From Pseudomonadota bacterium (lineage in GTDB: Bacteria > Pseudomonadota > Alphaproteobacteria > Rhizobiales > Hyphomicrobiaceae), in NCBI GenBank assembly GCA_023412805.1, contig JAEZRM010000098.1:17629-81628 (forward strand): DNA of 64,000 bases. The letters run 5' to 3'. Below are positions 61,622 to 64,000 of the stretch, piece by piece; position 1 is the first letter of the stretch; every line of letters begins with the position of its first letter. The notes beneath the pieces are model-generated. The model did not search any database. It was not told the DNA's origin and saw only the letters and a program-made list of their open reading frames with translations. The position numbers were made by a program, and so were the translations under genes.

Positions 61622-62631
61622 GCACAGTCACCATTCCTGCTGCCGAGCTCGAGACGCTGATCGGGCACGCACTCGAAGCCTCGAATACCAGCGCGAGCAA
61701 TGCCGCATCAGTGGCGCGCGCGCTCGCGCAGGCCGAGATCGACGGCCAGAAAGGCCACGGCCTCTCGCGCGTGCCGAGCTATGCCGCGCAGGCACGCGTC
61801 GGCAAAGTCGATGGGCATACCACGCCGAAAGCCAAACGAACGCGCGCCGCGACGCTCATGATCGACGTAGCGAACGGCTTTGCCTATCCGGCGATGGACC
61901 TCGCCATCGCAGAGCTGCCGGCGATCGCGACCGAGACCGGCATCGCGGCGGCTGGCTTCGTGCGCTCGCACCACTTCGGAGTCGCGGGACGACATGTCGA
62001 ACGGCTTGCGGAGAAAGGGCTGATCGCCCTCACGGTCTCCAACACGCCGCAGGCCATGGCGCCCTGGGGCGGCAAGCGCCCCGTGTTCGGCACGAATCCG
62101 ATTGCCTTTGCAGCACCGCGCCGTGGCGCACCGCCGCTCGTGATCGACATGGCACTGTCGGAAGTCGCGCGCGGGAAGATCGTGACGGCGGCGCAGAAGG
62201 GCGAGCCGATCCCGCTCGGATGGGCCGTCGATGCCGGCGGCCAGCCGACGACCGACGCGAAAGCGGCCCTCGCCGGAACGCTCGTGCCGGCTGGTGGCGC
62301 CAAGGGCGCAGCACTCGCCCTGATGATCGAAACGCTCGCAGTGGCACTGACGGGCGCCAACTTCGCCTTCGAGGCGAGCTCGTTCCTCGATGCCGAAGGA
62401 CCGCCACCGGGCGCGGGGCAATTTCTCATCGCGATCGCCCCCGCGGCATTCGCAGGCGCTGATGAGTTCGCCGATCGGTTCGCCGTGCTTGGCGAAATGA
62501 TTGCGGCCGATGATGGCGCACGACTGCCGGGATCACGCAGGCTCGCGCTCCGCGCGCACGCTGCCGATAGCGGCGTCAACGTCGATGCAAAGCTGCTCGA
62601 TCAGGTCCGACAGCTCGCGACTGCGGAATAG
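61618..62631 (+). CDS. Ldh family oxidoreductase (type-2 malate/L-lactate/sulfolactate dehydrogenase)
   Basis: A 337-residue NAD(P)H-dependent enzyme of the Ldh2/MdhA family (not the Rossmann type). Motifs: HFGVAGRHVERLAEKGLIAL, SNTPQAMAPWGGKRPVFGTN and GGAKGAALALMIETLAVALTGA. Family substrates include malate, L-lactate, ureidoglycolate and (R)-sulfolactate. Translational coupling to the tartrate-dehydratase-like gene suggests a C3-C4 2-hydroxy acid. Confidence 0.9.
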   Translation: MSTVTIPAAELETLIGHALEASNTSASNAASVARALAQAEIDGQKGHGLSRVPSYAAQARVGKVDGHTTPKAKRTRAATLMIDVANGFAYPAMDLAIAELPAIATETGIAAAGFVRSHHFGVAGRHVERLAEKGLIALTVSNTPQAMAPWGGKRPVFGTNPIAFAAPRRGAPPLVIDMALSEVARGKIVTAAQKGEPIPLGWAVDAGGQPTTDAKAALAGTLVPAGGAKGAALALMIETLAVALTGANFAFEASSFLDAEGPPPGAGQFLIAIAPAAFAGADEFADRFAVLGEMIAADDGARLPGSRRLALRAHAADSGVNVDAKLLDQVRQLATAE

Positions 62632-62744
62632 ATTCCGCAGCAAGTACCTCCCACGCCGACCGATTTAAGCTGTTGCAGGTTGCCGCCAATTCGAACTAGG
62701 CTACCTAAACAAAAAAAATTGATGCTGCACTTGGGAGGAATAGG

Positions 62745-63788
62745 ATGAGCCGTAAATACGCTGTCCCGCTAAGCGCGGGGGCGCTCGTCGTGCTTTTGGG
62801 CACTGGCGTTGCTGCACAGACCGTCGATGGCCCGGCCGTAAACTGGAATCTTTCCACTTGGGGTAAGCAGCGCGCCTTCACCGCCGGCATGGAGTCGGTC
62901 GCGAAGCAACTCGCGGATCGCACCGGCGGAAAATTCCAGATCAAGATCCATTACGGCGAGGCGCTCTCGCGTGACCGCGAGAACCTCGACGGCATCAAGC
63001 TCGGCGCCTTCCAGATGGCGCAGTTCTGCAACTTCTATCATCCCGGCAAGAACCCGGCGTGGATGGTCTTCACGATGCCCTTCCTCGATCTCGGCGACTG
63101 GGATGTCCGGCGCAAGGTGACCGAGGCCATGCTCAAGCATCCGGCCTTCATCAAGGACATGGATCAGTGGAATGCCATGCCCTACAAGTCCGGCCTGCTA
63201 CCGCAGTACGAATTCCTCGGCAAGGGCGAGCCACCGCTGAAGCTCGAGGATTGGAAGAACCGCCGCGTGCGCGCCGGTGGCGGTCTTGGTGATGCGATGA
63301 AGATCCTCGGCGCCTCACTGACGACGGTGCCGGCCACGGAAGTCTACACGGGCATGGAGCGCGGCACCATGGACGCCGCCTCGTTCCCCTACACTTACGC
63401 GCACGCGGCCTACCAGCTTCACACGGTGTCGAACTGGTTCACGAACAACATGTCGCCCGGCACCGCCGAGTGCTCTGCGGTGATCAACAAGGACGCCTAT
63501 GCCGCACTGCCGCCGCAGTACAAGAAGCTGCTCGAGGAGGCGCTGCCGCAGGGTTACAAGGACCAGATCGAGGCCTACGTCGAGATCGACAAGAAGAACC
63601 TCCCGATGTTCAAGGCCAAGCTCAAGGAGGTTCTATACACGGACGAAGAGCTGAAGCGCTTCCGCGAGATCGCCGGCAAGCCCGTCTGGGACAAGTGGGT
63701 GGCCGACAACAAGGATAAATTCGACGCGCAGGGCGTGCTAGATGCGATCTTCGCGGAGATCGAGAAGGCCAAGAAAGAGAAGAAGTAG
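62745..63788 (+). CDS. dctP: TRAP transporter solute-binding protein (DctP family)
   Basis: A 347-residue periplasmic protein with a signal peptide (LSAGALVVLLGTGVAAQ). The DctP core includes WKNRRVRAGGGLGDAM with the carboxylate-binding Arg, and EVYTGMERGTMDAASF. DctP proteins capture dicarboxylates and other organic acids for Na+-coupled uptake. GGGAGGAATAGG precedes the ATG. The membrane subunits (DctQ, DctM) are expected past the window end. With tarD and Ldh it makes a hydroxy-acid uptake and catabolic set. Confidence 0.93.
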   Translation: MSRKYAVPLSAGALVVLLGTGVAAQTVDGPAVNWNLSTWGKQRAFTAGMESVAKQLADRTGGKFQIKIHYGEALSRDRENLDGIKLGAFQMAQFCNFYHPGKNPAWMVFTMPFLDLGDWDVRRKVTEAMLKHPAFIKDMDQWNAMPYKSGLLPQYEFLGKGEPPLKLEDWKNRRVRAGGGLGDAMKILGASLTTVPATEVYTGMERGTMDAASFPYTYAHAAYQLHTVSNWFTNNMSPGTAECSAVINKDAYAALPPQYKKLLEEALPQGYKDQIEAYVEIDKKNLPMFKAKLKEVLYTDEELKRFREIAGKPVWDKWVADNKDKFDAQGVLDAIFAEIEKAKKEKK

Positions 63789-63960
63789 CTCCCTCTGATC
63801 CGACTACTCAACGGGGCCATGGCGACGCGCCTTTGCGACGCCACGGCGCTCTTACCGAGGGGGTGCCGTCCATGACCTGCTCGCACGTTTCAATGATCGC
63901 AGGAAGAATTCCATGAAGGGCACGGTTGTGGGCTCCGCCCCCGGCGAGGGCGGAGCGCTC

Positions 63961-63977
63961 GGGGGGGGGGGGGGGGG
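63961..63977. other. Run of 17 guanines near window end
   Basis: Seventeen consecutive G, then CC and seven more G. A frame opening at ATG 63913 runs into poly-Gly here and is not DctQ-like, so the sequence of this end is suspect. It looks like an assembly or sequencing artefact at a contig edge rather than biology. Confidence 0.5.
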
Positions 63978-64000
63978 CCGGGGGGGAGGTGAGGGCGCCC

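Noticed and set aside
63913..64000. Start of the TRAP DctQ gene at ATG 63913
   Set aside because: It translates into poly-Gly and lacks the hydrophobic start expected of DctQ; the sequence there is unreliable.

Overview
The window looks like chromosome from an alphaproteobacterium of the order Hyphomicrobiales (Rhizobiales), close to the Bradyrhizobium/Rhodoplanes/Xanthobacteraceae side. Grounds: a helicase with a disordered Ala/Glu then Arg/Gly tail overlapping an S4-domain gene, an Omp25-like porin preceded by a CtrA-type TTAA-N7-TTAA site, a DUF1236 protein, a FecR/CHASE2-cyclase module, and a mandelate-racemase-superfamily enzyme that closely resembles the D-tartrate dehydratase of Bradyrhizobium. 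The genus is inference. Base composition is high-GC throughout, with AT-rich promoter gaps.

1-7.7 kb: tail of the helicase gene, an S4 RNA-binding protein, a universal stress protein and an SMR drug exporter on the + strand. Then a GT2-GtrA glycosyltransferase, tRNA-Gln(UUG) and tRNA-Ser(GCU) on the - strand, a LuxR regulator with a degenerate receiver, and a HAD-UbiA fusion with a GtrA flippase-like protein. These last genes and the GT2-GtrA suggest polyprenyl-phosphate-linked sugar transfer.

7.9-16.7 kb: a small secreted four-repeat protein, a membrane-anchored metallophosphoesterase, then a - strand block of arginine deiminase, arginine antiporter, NhaC antiporter and AI-2E-type permease, plus a DUF1269 protein. 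16.9-26.6 kb: one long - strand operon in which an RND efflux pair leads directly into a Mrp-type cation/proton antiporter (E, F, G, DUF4040-B fusion, C, D, and a second D-like subunit). 26.8-33 kb: small secreted protein, DUF4203-patatin-GntP operon, a tiny protein with PARP-type zinc-finger spacing, HdeD, DUF1622, and a DUF202 protein with ten exact heptads. Together these make an ion, pH and envelope-stress region.

33-44.6 kb: signalling and envelope stress. A MASE1 histidine kinase converges on and overlaps its NarL-type regulator. There is a LuxR solo with most AHL-pocket residues, and a second kinase with a substrate-binding-protein-like sensor. A DUF937/PRC-barrel gene is broken by a one-base shift at a C8 tract. 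A second copy of the four-repeat secreted protein and a DegP-like protease follow. 44.6-49.6 kb: a cyclic-nucleotide module (CHASE2 cyclase, divergent FecR, membrane cNMP-binding protein) and an Omp25-like porin.

49.6-64 kb: DUF1236 protein, TenA, phosphonoacetate hydrolase with a coupled small gene, an acyl-CoA catabolic operon (ketopantoate-reductase-like, acyl-CoA dehydrogenase, HMG-CoA-lyase-like, enoyl-CoA hydratase) under a GntR regulator. Divergent from it is a hydroxy-acid gene set: split UxaA-type dehydratase, GNAT, D-tartrate-dehydratase-like enzyme, type-2 malate/lactate-dehydrogenase family enzyme and a TRAP binding protein. Two tandem CTAG-bounded hairpins lie just before the tartrate dehydratase gene. 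The window ends in a 17-base G run that may be an artefact.
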